DNA from: Loripinus fragilis
Taxonomy: Eukaryota > Mollusca > Bivalvia > Lucinida > Lucinidae
DNA length: 64,000 nt
NCBI GenBank assembly: GCA_964019695.1
Contig: OZ026520.1
Span: 22,954,130 to 23,018,129 of the forward strand
Direction: 5' to 3'
Of the stretch, positions 43,784-55,925 are shown piece by piece (position 1 is the first letter of the stretch; every line of letters begins with the position of its first letter). Both the position numbers and the translations under genes were made by a program. A model generated the notes under the pieces. It searched no databases, was not told the origin of the DNA, and was given only the letters and a program-made list of their open reading frames with translations.

Positions 43784-45600
43784 GTACTGTAATGCCTTAG
43801 CCATGATGTGATGTTAGAGTGACTATTCAAGAATATGTATATGCCTTTAATCGCGCCTGACAAATGTTCGTAAATAAGTTTTAACTGTTTCAAATGAGAG
43901 CCCCTACCTTCAATTTCAGTTTATTCATTCTTCGCGAAAAGACTAGTCGAACAATATCTGCGGCTAAGAATTCAGTATGATACCAGTGGTGAAGCCCGCA
44001 AAATAATAATCTTTGCTAACAGGTTGGACCCAGATCAGACCAAACAAAACGTCGAGCCTGATCTGGATCCCAAATGTTTGACACTGTAGTGATAGAACCG
44101 CAGGGGCGCATCCAGGATTCCATGTTGGGGGGGGGGCAATATTTAAAACATGAAATATTTTCATGCGAGCGCAGAAGACGCGAAGCCATGCTTAGGCGTG
44201 GGGGCCGTTATGAACTTGGCACACTTTAACACACCGAAAATAATTCCAACCTATACTCAGGGTCGTAGCAACGAGTTTGAGAGTTAATGTGAGTGTTTTG
44301 ATTCACAGAATGCATGAATGCGAGTTCTGTAGGTGCCAAGCGCGGGTAAGGGGGTCTGGGGCATGCTTCCCAAGGATTTATTGAAAAATCCGCGCATTGT
44401 GGTGCCTTCTGGCACATTTTCATGCAGTTTAATTCTTTATCAGAAAGCTTCATTTTTTCAACAGGCAAAGTCATAAAATTTTGAAATGAATGGGTAAAAA
44501 ATGAACTTCAATGTCATTTCTTCAACTTTAAATGGTTTTCTAAACGAACTTGTAGACTATATCATGCGCGATTGGAAAAAAACTGTTTTGTGAAAATGCG
44601 AAGAACATAATTATTTGCAGACAAAAGTTTCATCGTGTGTACGTCCGAGAAACATGTTTCAAGAGATTTTTGGAGTTTCATGATACAGTTTCATCGAATA
44701 GGACATTGCTATATTTTCTGAAACTTGTCTCATATTTTTCCAGACAATTAGCCAATCACAGCTCGGCTATTTCTGAAGGTCAGTTTACCTGTAATTTCTA
44801 CAAATGTGCATACACAATTAAGAAAGGGGTCTTTTAGCTAGGTACAATATGGTGAGCCCTATATACATTTCTTCGTTGAATCCAAACTTCGTATTATTCG
44901 CGGTCCATTTAAATGTTGCGTTGCAAGTGCAATGATCATCAGACACAATGGGACAGCAATTTCGTCCTCCTCAGCATGCTCAGTAAGCACCATTTTGAAA
45001 AAGTATGCACAATTTTAGCGGGAAAGAGCAACAGGTAATGTGAAGTTGCATCGTCTGTACAGTAGTGTATGGTACACACAAAAGTTGCATACATAAGTTG
45101 CAGACAAAAGTTTCATCGTGTGTATCAGGCTTCAGACTACTCTGATCCGGTGCCACAATGCTTGACCGTATGATAAAATTGGCAATTGTTGTGAGCATTA
45201 ACACATAGTGCTCAGATGACTCCAGTAGACGTCATTCAGAAAAAGGAACCGAAAGATATGGTAGGCTACAATAAAATGACAGGATTTTAGCAGGGCGCCG
45301 CCGATCTGCCACCTTTGAATTTAGATCTCTAAATGTACGTTTGCGAGCGGAGCGAGCAAGAAAAAATCAGACTTTTTAAAATTGAAAAAAAAATCAACAA
45401 CAAAAAACAGTAGCCGCTGCTAAAAACCATATTAACAAGAAAAACTATAGCATGAAATATCATGTTATACTGGGGCGGTTTAAGTGGCTCATTAATGGTT
45501 TTACCGAGTTTGTGATAGAGCAGTAGATATCTTTTTAATGGACTGATACCTGAGGATGGTGCAATATGTAATAAAGTGCAGCAGCTAGGGTTGAGAGTTG
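43784..45600. other. BAP1 intron with worn repeats
   Basis: Contains a TGGATCCAGATC foldback (44020-44082). A G-run repeat at 44100-44420 includes ggggcgcatccagg and gcgagcgcagaagacgcgaagcc. The phrase gcagacaaaagtttcatcgtgtgta occurs at 44618 and again at about 45099. No coding signal is supported. Confidence 0.4.
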
Positions 45601-46560
45601 GTGCTCAAAAGAACCGTCTCAATGGCATTGAGGTGATTCTTTTTGAATACCTACTATGTATTTCTGGATTTAGAAGAAAGGTTTTTATTATTATTATTAA
45701 ACACCCCTGAAAGTATCTGGTGGTCTGGATGTTATTATGGCGATGTGCAGACTGATCTAAAGTCATGAGTTGCACCTCTTGAGTAGGTAGATCTGTTCTC
45801 TAAACACGGTCTGTCATGTGCTGTCAATTTGCTGTCATGTGTACAGCTGAAAGTGATGTCGTAGTACGTTAACAGTTTGTCCAGCTTTCTTTTCATTATG
45901 CGTAGGAGCTTTGGCTACTGTTCTATGATCTCTATACAACAGTACGTAATCTACATTCTCAGAAAACATATAAAAGTGGGCCACCATCGGCCCGTCACCA
46001 AAACTCCATTATGGCATTTGGTTGGCGGGTCGACAGTGGACAACCGGGCATAGTTTTGGTAGCGCTCAATGGCATTTTCAAATGCACTTAAGTGTTCAAA
46101 TGTACGGTCCAATGTGACAAATATGAACCATTCTGACAATATAAACTGAAACTTTTGTGAAACTGAGTCAAATTGTAGAATGAAAGAGTAATGATCAGTA
46201 ATTACTTTTGGTTTGATTTATCTATTATAAAGACCGATAGTTAAAATACCTTCTTGATCTGTTTGCGGCAGGTAGCAGGTAATAGGGATCAAAGACAATA
46301 GGATAATTTCAATTTATTGTTTTCGTCGTATGAAACATAATGCTCTATGCTTATGTTTTTCGCACACACGACACCCTATAAACTGACATTGAGATAAAAA
46401 AAAATATTTGGGCCTCGGAACGTGAAAGCCTGTCATGGGGGTGCGAAAAACAAATGCGCAGACTAGCCTGCGCTTTAGCGTAGACTGATCAGCGCCTTTT
46501 TCATTTGCTTTTTGGGAAGTATCATTTCTAGAATTGCTACAAGTGAAATTTCAATTTTCT
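45601..46560. other. BAP1 intron; hairpin then anonymous DNA
   Basis: An AACCGTCTC-family hairpin lies at 45601-45645 and a short ATT microsatellite at about 45686. A worn hairpin cgcagactagcctgcgc...gactgatcagcgcc lies at 46455-46497. No gene seen. Confidence 0.4.
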
Positions 46561-46640
46561 CAGTGCCGGACCTAGGGGGGGCCTGGGGGCATGTGCCCCC
46601 CACCTCCCCCCCTTGGGAAAGATTACTTATATGAGTTAGT
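46561..46640. repeat. G/C-rich repeat edge
   Basis: cagtgccggacctagggggg...gcatgtgccccccacc forms a G-run/C-run inverted pair. Confidence 0.5.
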
Positions 46641-46758
46641 TAGATTAAACGTATTTGTTGCCAATACAAAGCAAGGGGTCAGGCCACAAGTTTTTAGTTA
46701 CGGCCCTTCCCCTACAGTATACATACTAAGCATTACATAGACAATGGCGAACATATTT

Positions 46759-46995
46759 GAGCCGGGACATGAGATTTCCAACAGTGAGGTATGTGCGACC
46801 AGCAAAGGCTCAGACCAGCCTGAGCATATGCGCAGTCTGATCAGAGCCTTTGCTAGTTGCTTGAATACTCCATGACTGCCGAGCCACCGACCGAATATCA
46901 TTTGAAGTTTCTAAGCTTAACAGAAGGCTGCAAAGGCTCGTCTGAGTCTACACTTCTCAAAATGCCACATTGTTGGAAATCACGTGTCGCGGCTC
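46759..46995. mobile_element. 237 bp MITE copy 1, 4-bp TSD ATTT
   Basis: Ends GAGCCGGGACATGAGATTTCC and the inverse of GAGCCGCGACACGTGATTTCC (about 27 bp TIR), bounded by ATTT at 46755-46758 and 46996-46999. The interior pairs agcaaaggctcagac with cagagcctttgct. Same length as copy 2 at 62805. Confidence 0.9.
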
Positions 46996-47159
46996 ATTTC
47001 TTTAAGAACAAAGTGATGATACTTATATGATAACAGATTACCCACATAACAACTCTGCTGAAGAAAAGGAGGCCGTGGTGGCACAGACAGGGCTGTGAGT
47101 GTGACCTGGGCTTGTAAATGTTAAATCTTCTGTAGTCTGGTCGCGGAGGATAAAACATT

Positions 47160-48032
47160 TTTGTGCCCCCTCCCAATTTCAAACAAAAAACTCGGAAATT
47201 TGGGGTGGGTGAATGAAAAAGTACAAAATACAGGGGAACCTATGCCCAATTTTTTCCTAGGTGTGGGCTTTATTGTTTTCTTGCATTTTTTTTTTCAATC
47301 TTTAGCCCCTCCCCCCCATATCCCCCTCACAAGGGCTCTGCTGTTTTTCTGAACATTGGGCTGACTCTCCCCCCCCCCATGCTGTGCCCCCCCCCCCCCC
47401 CCCAAATGGGAACCTTACCAAAGAGGACGACAAGAAAGTGCAATTAGGAACAAGGCGTTTGAGTCCCAGGGGAGGGGTACTCTCATTTTTTCTTTATAGG
47501 TAGGCTCGGGCCCAGCATCTACCGTTCACCTCAAAATAAATATCAGGAATTTCAAGCGCCCCCAAAAATATTCAAAATTTTAGCAACCCAAAAAATATCC
47601 CCCATTTTGTACGTTGACCTTAAGAAAAGACCCTTAAATGCATAGAAATGACCCCTAAATATAGCCCAATTTGTGGTGACCCCCAAAATTATCCACAAAT
47701 CTTCATACCCCCAAAAATATCTTTTTTCTGAAAACCCTCAAAAATATCGAAATTCAAAATTTTGACCCCCCCCCCCCCAAAAAAAAAATAAAAAACGTAG
47801 CCTGAGCCTACGTATGTATGAAAATATCAGAGTACCCCCCTCTTACTTAAAATTGAGGGTATAGAATATGGAAAAGAGGGCTTCAAATGGCTTGAAATGC
47901 ATTCTCAGAGGCATGAATTTTAAAAAGTTTCCGGGGGAGCTCCCCCGAACCCCCCTCCAATGAGCCTACCCATCCACCCCCGTCTAATACTTCCCCCCAA
48001 CTCACGGCTTGCGCAACTCGGCTTGAAGTGCC

Positions 48033-48072
<40 letters not shown>
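47160..48072. repeat. C-rich dispersed repeats and poly-C tracts
   Basis: C-runs lie at about 47370-47403, 47765-47778 and 48034-48072 (39 C). The stretch 47480-47760 is the inverse of the G-rich repeat at 36180-36350 (cccagcatctaccgttcacc, cccaaaaatattcaaaattttagcaaccc). Frames across the runs, such as a poly-Gly frame on the minus strand, are artefacts. Confidence 0.75.
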
Positions 48073-48073
<1 letters not shown>

Positions 48074-48096
48074 TAAACAACCCCTCTGGATCCAGC

Positions 48097-48205
48097 CCTG
48101 TTTCTAGCTAGCCTCTGTAGATGAGGAGACTGCTTTTAGACTCGCTTTTTCAGAAGCCCCAAAGACAGGTTTTTGTCGCGTTGAGGCCAATTTTGTGTCG
48201 AAAAT
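48097..48205 (-). repeat. Fragment related to the hAT remnant at 14780-14890
   Basis: tttctagctagcctctgtag...agacaggtttttgtcgcg aligns with 14780-14862. The reading frame is not preserved. Confidence 0.55.
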
Positions 48206-49399
48206 TGCACAACATGTAACACAAACGCAGTAGCCTATCTAATCAATGCAATTATATATTTTCTGGCATCAATGGAACATTGCAAACTGTTTGTAAACGT
48301 CCCTTAATGTCAATATAGCAACCCGAATAATGATTATGCTACTGTACTCCTAGCTTACTGATACACACTTCCTTTAGTAAAAGCCAATACTTATTAATCA
48401 TGGTGGAACAGTGGTGACCTAAATCCGTCATCGATAGGAACAGTTTATCTGCCTTTTATATTACTGGGTCTAAGCTGTTATTTATTCTTTTACAATTAAT
48501 CATCGTTTCCTTTGTTGAATTTAAAGGGAAAACTTTGTTCTTACATGTTCAACTTTCTAAGCGTTGTCGAAAACATAAAATTGATCAATGCCTGACCGAT
48601 TGTATATATATAAATAGAACGTACTAAATCGCGTTGCGATTGGCTGTGTATAAATAATTACATATACGTGTAGTGTGTATATCACATGACCGTTTTGGCG
48701 GGATAGGCATAAAGTAAAACGTCGAATGAAATCATACAAGTAAGATTATTTAATCCCCAATATTTAAGCGACTTTTTGGGGTCAGCTGAGATAATTCTTG
48801 ATTTATATGAAAGTTATATTATTTACATACATAGCCGCGTAAAAAAAACACGCCGACTTGTTTGTTTGTTGTCAATGAAAGCAGACTACAATGGCAAGTC
48901 CACTATGTCTTTTAAGATATGCCTATCATTATTATATTACTGCGCAAGGTATTATTTATTAAATATATTTGTATTTGAATTAGCAATTGGCAATAAATCA
49001 TTGCTTCGATACCCAAACTGAAGTTTCTAAACTGCAAAGCATAACAAACAATAAAAAAACAACGAAAAAAAGAACTACTTTTTACGCGTAATATTTTCCA
49101 GAAAGTTGTTCGGTTTGCATTAAGCCTTTATCCTGCGGAATCCGGATATACCCCGTTCTGGAAAACATTGTAGATCCGGATCAGTTGGCTTCTCAGGAAC
49201 AAACTAGTCAGGATCTTTACGACTCTTTATCATGCATCTAATTAAATTGTTAATATTGAAACCATGCAACTTATATGTCTGAAAATTTGCAAGGAGTGTA
49301 GCATATATTTAATGTATGGCCTGGCAAGGGTGAAAAATCGACGTGACTGAAAAACTGTAAGTGTTAAAATTGAGTCCGGATGCCAGCATCCGTCCCCAA
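48206..49399. other. BAP1 intron, mostly anonymous; one MITE relative
   Basis: A worn relative of the 11353 piggyBac-like MITE spans about 49118-49335 (ttaagcctttatcctgcgg...gcctggcaagggt) and contains a gtagatccggatca hairpin arm. Nothing else is recognised. Confidence 0.4.
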
Positions 49400-50815
49400 A
49401 AAGTAATCTTAATTAATGTAACACATATAACACCATAGGAAGCTGTATATTTGTTAAAAAACCTTTTCTTATGTATCAAAGGTATTCAGCATGCAAACTA
49501 CATGAATAACTCAAATAGATAGTTTTATGTCATCTTTCTGTTTCTCAGACTTTCAATTCATTTATTCTTAAATTGATATGGTAACATATGTATCATACCA
49601 TTACAGGCTAACCCCCTAGTTAATAGAGTGCAAACATCTCTTATTTGATGCAGCTTGAATTGTTCTTTAAGGTAGGATATGTCTGCACAATTCCCAAAGG
49701 GGTGGAGAGGAACAGGATTGTACTCAGTTTGCAGTCCTAATACAATGCCATGATTCTACTGGTTGTAATGAAATTGGTGATTATTTTGCAATAGAAGCAG
49801 ACATAATGATAGACATTGTAAGTGTGACTGGAATAAAGATTGTTTTTGAATAATTTTATTTAATAGGAATATTTATTAAATTGTGTCATTTAAATGAGAA
49901 CTATTATTTTCTATCTATAGGTCTATATATTTTGATATTATAGGCATTAGGAAATATGTGATTAAAAAGGTAATATATAACATAGGTAACACAATTCCAT
50001 GGGCTTGTTATCAGCAATGACTGTAATTACTAAGACTAAGGCACCAGAGGCTAGAGATTAATGGGAAAACATGTGAAAACGGTATTCTTCTGAAATATCA
50101 TCTCTTACTTCCAAGAAAATTTCCTAGCTCATTCATTATGCCATGTAACATACGTTACATACTATGATAAGTGCTCTGATCCTGATGTCAAACTTGCAAA
50201 TGTATGATTCTCTATTGCATTAGCAAGACAGTGCCAAAGATGTAAGATATCCACGAGCGTCAAATATTTTCATATATTTTTCTTCAATAATAGATACCAA
50301 AATTGGATACTTAAAATTGGGGGTAGGGTTGTTTAATAGCTCATATAAAACAATGTATTTGAAATAGAAAAGCAAACTTTGAATTTTCTATTAGTCAAAT
50401 GAGTATTTTAGTAAACTAAGATTAAAAACACTTGTAAAAATGCACAAATCGTCTGTAAAATGAATGATGTTAGTCACAATTTCAACTTTCAAAGGGAAAT
50501 TTAATCTATGTAACGCATATAACACCATTGAAGGCTGTAATTTTGTTTAAAATGCTGCTTTTATGTAGCTTAGGCATCCAGCTTGCAAACTACATAAGAA
50601 ATTTAAATAATTAGATGGTTTAATGTCTTCTTTCTGTAGCTCAAACTTTCATTTTGATTTTTTCCTTAGCTTGTTACAGTAACATATGTAACAGGCTGTC
50701 AGAGACTAACGCCCCGGAGCACAGAGTGCAAACATCTCTTAAAAGATGCAGCTTGAAATTTTCTTCAAGATAGAATATGTCTGCAAAATTCCCTAGGGGG
50801 GGGGGGGGGGGGGAG
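49400..50815 (-). repeat. Inverted copy of the GTAACATAYGTTAC repeat block
   Basis: Two units (about 49418-49700 and 50500-50800) carry gtaac(a/g)catataacaccat and gcaaactacat(a/g)a. Each then has cagtaacatatgtaac-like palindromes and gagtgcaaacatctctta, and closes atatgtctgca(a/c)aattcc. The outer edge is a G-run at 50796-50813, mirroring the C-run at 30145. Confidence 0.7.
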
Positions 50816-50983
50816 CAGGACCTTTTTTAGCTCGAAGTCTAGTTCTTTTGAGCATCCAAAACATATGTTAAAACTGATGGGTAAGAAAATATTCACAATT
50901 GTACGCTTAAAAAAAATAAACCTGTGGTCTGATAAAAGTTAAATAAATTTGTTATTAATAATATCATACTTTTACCAACTTAC

Positions 50984-51076
50984 CTTGTATTTGTTCATTT
51001 TTTCTTGCTCGTCTTTCAGATTATTCTCACACAATGTAATCTCATTCTCTACATTCTTAAGCAATGCCAACAAATC
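50984..51076 (-). CDS. BAP1: BAP1, penultimate coding exon (start of the ULD helix)
   Basis: A 93 bp exon, 31 codons, phase 0 at both ends. The acceptor is ttttcttctAG (51078-51077) and the donor is AAG|GTAAGT (50983-50978). The protein opens [20 protein letters not shown], then a charged helix ending KMNKYK, which joins directly to IDDCRR of the last exon. Human BAP1 has the same layout (ELLALLKCVEAEI, then an acidic/basic helix into KIDD). This helix belongs to the UCH37-like domain that contacts the ASXL DEUBAD partner and positions the catalytic domain. The acceptor is the first unit of a large minisatellite lying upstream in the intron. Confidence 0.93.
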
Positions 51077-52500
51077 CTAGAAGAAAAATACCATATTGGA
51101 TCTTATAAAAGAGCACTGTGTGCATAATTAGCCTAGAAGAAAAACTACCATATTGGACTTTATATAAGAACACTGTATGTATAATTATCCTAGAAGAAAA
51201 ATTACAATATTGGACCTTATAAAAGAGCACTGTGTGTATAATTATCCTAGAAGAAAAACTACCATATTGGACTTTATATAAGAACACTGTATGTATAATT
51301 ATCCTAGAAGAAAAATTACCATATTGGACTTTATAAAAGAGCACTGTGTGTATAATTATCCTACAAGAAAAACTACCATATTGGATCTTATAAGAGCACT
51401 GTGTGTATAATTATCCTAGAAGAAAAACTACCATATTGGACTTTATATAAGAGCACTGTATGTATAGTTATCCTAGAAGAAAAATTACCATATTGGACTT
51501 TATAAAAGAGCACTGTGTGCATAATTATCCTAGAAGAAAAACTACCATATTGGACTTTACATAAGAACACTGTATGTATAATTATCCTAGAAGAAAAATT
51601 ACCATATTTGACCTTATAAAAGAGCACTGTGTGCAATATTATCCTAGAAGGAAAAACTACCATATTGGACTTTATATAAGAGCACTGTGTGTATAATTAT
51701 CCTGGTGGAAAAATAACCATATTGGACTTTATATAAAAGCACTGTGTGTATAATTATCCTAGAAGAAAAAAACTACCATATTGGATCTTATAAGAGCACT
51801 GTGTGTATAATTATCCTAGAAGAAAAACTACCATATTGGACTTTATAAAAGAGCACTGTGTGCATAATTATCCTAGAAGAAAAAGTACCATATTGGATCT
51901 TATAAAAGAGCACTGTGTGTATAATTATCTTAGAAGAAAAACTACCATATTGGATCTTATAAGAGCACTGTGTGTATAATTGTCCTAGAAGAAAAACTAC
52001 CATATTGGATCTTATAAGAGCACTGTGTGTATAATTATCCGAGAAGAAAAACTACCATATAGGACTTTATATAAGAACACTGTATGTATAATTATCCTAG
52101 AAGAAAAATTACCATATTGGACTTTATAAAAGAGCACTGTGTGCATAATTATCCTTGAAGAAAAACTACCATATTGGACTTTATATAAGAACACTGTATG
52201 TATAATTATCCTGGAAGAAAAATTACCATATTGGACCTTATAAAAGAGCACTGTGTGCATGATTATCCTAGAAGAAAAACTACCATATTGGACTTTATAT
52301 ATGAGCACTGTGTGTATAATTATCCTAGAAGAAAAATTACCATATTGGACTTTATATAAGAGCATTGTGTGTATAATTATCCTAGAAGAAAAATTACCAT
52401 ATTGGATCTTATAAGAGCACTATGTGCCTAATTATCATAGAAGAAAAACTACCATATTGGATCTTATAAGAGCACTGTGTGTATAATTATTCTAGAAGAA
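51077..52500 (-). repeat. 57-bp minisatellite of intron 3' splice-site sequence, segment 1
   Basis: About 25 units of 53-58 bp. On the plus strand a unit reads cctagaagaaaaactaccat, then attggactttatataagaac and actgtatgtataattat. On the minus strand, the BAP1 sense, each unit carries a pyrimidine run ending ttttcttctAG|GAT, the same as the real acceptor at 51077. Most units are a multiple of three, so long stop-free minus frames appear (repeat YKVQYGNFSSRIIIHTVLF). These are not independent genes. Confidence 0.95.
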
Positions 52501-55443
52501 CAAGTAGCCCAATGGGCAACGATCGCTCACCATGGAGCCAGTAAATTGTTTGGAGACACCATAATTTACGATGCTCAAAGGCAGATAACTCTGAACTTGA
52601 AACAGTGACCAGGAATTAATTCAAAAACATAAGATATTATGCCGGTTCTAGTTATCTGCAAGTATTAAAAAGATCTGAATAAAAATTGCATTGAAAACCT
52701 GGTGAAAGTGTAGCTTTCAGATACTCAAGAGCAGCTAACTCCGTAGTCAGTTATGGGATCTGACCGAAATTCAAACTCATCCATACTTTTATGTATGTCC
52801 TGGTAACCTACAGGGATGAAGAAAATTAAATGAAAAATGAAGGTGCTAGATTGGTCACAACATTATATAGTTATATTTTAGATGCTCAAGGGCAGCTAAC
52901 TCTGTAGCTGGTGGATGGGTGTGGCGAAAAATCAAACTCATTCAAACTTTTACGGAAGTCCTTGTTACCTACAAATGAGAAAAATCCATTCAAAAAAGAA
53001 GGAGCTAGAGTGGTCATAACAGATCTCCCATTGTAAGTCTATGCAGATTTTTTATGATGCTCAAGGGAAGTTAACTCCACAGTCTAAAGTTGGTTCTACT
53101 TTAAATTAAACTCATCCAACTTTTATGGTCGTCCATGTTACCTGAAAGAAAGAAGATCCAATAAGAAATGAAGGCGCTAGAGTGGTCACAACATTATCAA
53201 TCAATTTTTAAGATGCTCAAGGGCAGCTAACTCCATAATAGGACTGAATTCAAACTTATCCAAGCTTTTATAGTTGTCCTTCTTATCTGCAAGAATGAAT
53301 ATGATCTGTTAAAAAATAAAAGCACCAGAGTGGTCACAACAATTCTCCCATTATAAGTCTATGGGGATTTTTTAAGAAGCTAAAGGGCAGCTAACTCCAC
53401 AGTCGCAGGTCTGATCTGGTCAAATTTTGAACCCATCTAAGCTTTTATAGTTGACCTTGTTACCTGCAAGAATGAAGAAGACCCAATCAAAAATGAAGGA
53501 GCTAGAGTGATCATAACATTATCCATCAATTTTTAAGATGATCAAGGAGAGCTAACTACATAATAGGTGATGGGATCTTGACAAATTCAAACTCATCCAA
53601 GCTTAAATAGTTGTACTTATTGTATGCAAGAATGAAGAAGATCCATTCAAAATTAAAGGCACTAGAGTGGTCACAACATTTCTCCCATTATAAATCTATA
53701 GGGATTTTCCCAAACGCTCAAGGGCAGGTAACTCATAAGTCCATGGTCCGATCCTGCTGAATTTCAAACCCATCCGAGATATTATAGGTTTAACTTGTTG
53801 CCTGCAAGAATGAAGAAGATCCAATCAAAAATGAAGGAGCTAGAGTGGTCACAACATTATTCATTAATTTTTAAGATGCTCAAGGGGAGCTAACTCCAAA
53901 ATAAAAATATGTGATGAGATCTTGACGAAATTCAAACTTATCCAAGCTTTAATGGTTGTCCTTATTGTATGCAAGAATGAAGAAGATCCATTCAAAATTG
54001 AAAGCACTAGAGTGGTTGCAACATTTCTCATTTTATAAGTCTATAGGTATTTTTCCAAGCCCTCAAGGGCAGGTAACTCATAAGTCCCTGGTCAGATCCT
54101 GCTGAATTTCGGGCCCATCTGAGATATTATGGGTGGTCACAACATTATTCATTAATTTCTAAGATGCTCAAGGGGAGCTAACTCCAAAATGTGTGATGGG
54201 ATCTTGACGAAATTCAAATTCATCCAAGCTTTAATAGTTGTTCTTATTGTTTGCAAGAATGAAGAAGATCCGATCAAAATTGAAAGCACTAGAGTGGTCA
54301 CAACATTTCTCCCATGTGATCTTGACGAAATTCAAACTTATCCAAGCTTTAATTAGTCTATGGGGGGTTTTCAAACCTCTCAAGGGCAGGTAACGCATAA
54401 GTCCCTGGTCGGATCCTGCTGAATTTCGAACCCATCCGAGTTATTATGGGTTAACTTGTAACCTGCAAGAATGAAGAAGATCCAATCAAAAATGAAGGAG
54501 CTAGAGTGGTCACAACATTATTCATTAATTTTTCTGACGCTCAAGGGCAGCTAACTCCGAAGTCAGTAATGGAATCTTGCCGAAATTCAAACTCATCCAA
54601 GCTTAAATAGTTGTCCTTATTGAATGTAAGAATGAGGAAGATCCATTCAAAATTGAAAGCACTAGAGTGGTCACAATATTTTTCCCATTTTAAGTCTAAG
54701 GGGATTTTTCCAAACGCTCAAGGGCAGCTAACTCATAAGTCCCTAATCGGATCCTGCCGAATTTCGAACCCATCCGAGATATTATGGGTTTACTTGTTGC
54801 CTGCAAGAATGAAGAAGATCCAATCAAAAATGAAGGAGCTAGAGTGGTCACAACATTTTTCATTATTTTTTCTGACGCTCAAGGGCAGTTAACTCCGAAG
54901 TCAGTAATGGAATCTTGCGGAAATTCAAACTGATTCAACTTTTATGGTTGGTCTTGTTATCTGCAAGGATGAAGAAGATCCATCCAAAAATGAAGGTACT
55001 AGAGTGGTCACAACATTTGTCCCATTATAAGTCTATGGGGATTTTTCCAGAAGCTCAAGGGCAGCTAACTCATAAGTCCCTCGTTGGATCATGCCGAATT
55101 TCGGGCCCATTCAAGATTTTTGGTTGTCCTTGTTACCTGCAAGAATAAAGAAGAACAAATAAAAAATGAAGGAGCTAGAGTGGTCTTAAGATTTTCCCCA
55201 TTATAACCCTATGGGAGCTATCTGTTGCCATGGAAACCAGAGTTCCAATCCGATCTTACCCAAAACCTAATGCAGTCAATCCCCCACCCCAATGATGCTC
55301 CTGATGAAATTTGATTATGAGTGGCCAGCCGGTTTTAGAGATATTCATGTTTGAAATTGTGGACACACGGACACACACACCGACGGACGCCGGCTCAAGT
55401 CCCATACTATAAGCTCACCCTGAGCCTTCGGCTCTGGTGAGCT
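52501..55443 (+). mobile_element. Pearl/HINE-type element, copy B (2.9 kb) nested in the minisatellite
   Basis: Same start (CAAGTAGCCCAATGGGCAAC) and end (CTCTGGTGAGCT) as copy A at 19008. It has more ~160 bp cores, then a tail with gttgccatggaaaccagag and an ACGG-like run (acacacaccgacggacgcc). It splits a minisatellite unit between ctagaagaa and aaaattac. There is no clear TSD, consistent with a Helitron-like mode. Confidence 0.9.
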
Positions 55444-55925
55444 GAATAAAATTACTTCATTGGACTATATAAAAGAGCAGTGTGTGCATAATTATCATAG
55501 AAGAAAAACTACCATATTGGACTTTATAAAAGAGCAATGTGTGCATAATTATCCTAGAAGAAAAATTACCCTATTAGATCTTATAAAAGAGCACTGTGTG
55601 CATAATTATCCTAGAAGAAAAACTACCATTTTGGATCTTATAAGAGCACTGTGTGTATAATTATCCTAGATGAAAAATTACCCTGTTGGACTTTATAAAA
55701 GAGCACTGTGTGCATAATTATCCTAGAAGAAAAACTACCATAATGGGCCTTATAAAAGAGCACTGTGTGTATAAATATCTTAGAAGAAAAATTACCATAT
55801 TGGATCTTATAAGAGCACTGTGTGCATAATTATCCTAGAAGAAAAACTACCATATTGGACTTTATATAAGAGCGCTGTGTGTATAGTTATCCTAGAAGAA
55901 AAATTACCATAGAATACTAATAAGA
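55444..55925 (-). repeat. 57-bp minisatellite, segment 2
   Basis: About eight further units continue the array on the other side of pearl copy B and carry the same ttttcttctAG|GAT on the minus strand. The last units near 55900 are worn. Confidence 0.93.

Noticed and set aside
47883..48080. Poly-glycine frame on the minus strand
   Set aside because: Produced by a 39-base C-run; not a gene.
51057..52365. Minus-strand frames of 71-117 residues made of YKVQYGNFSSRIIIHTV repeats
   Set aside because: They arise because the minisatellite unit is a multiple of three; no start context or domain, and they lie in an intron.
54611..55148. Frames with RMRKIHSK..EWSQ repeats (also 19637-20752)
   Set aside because: Translations of pearl core repeats; same wording in every core, no conserved start.
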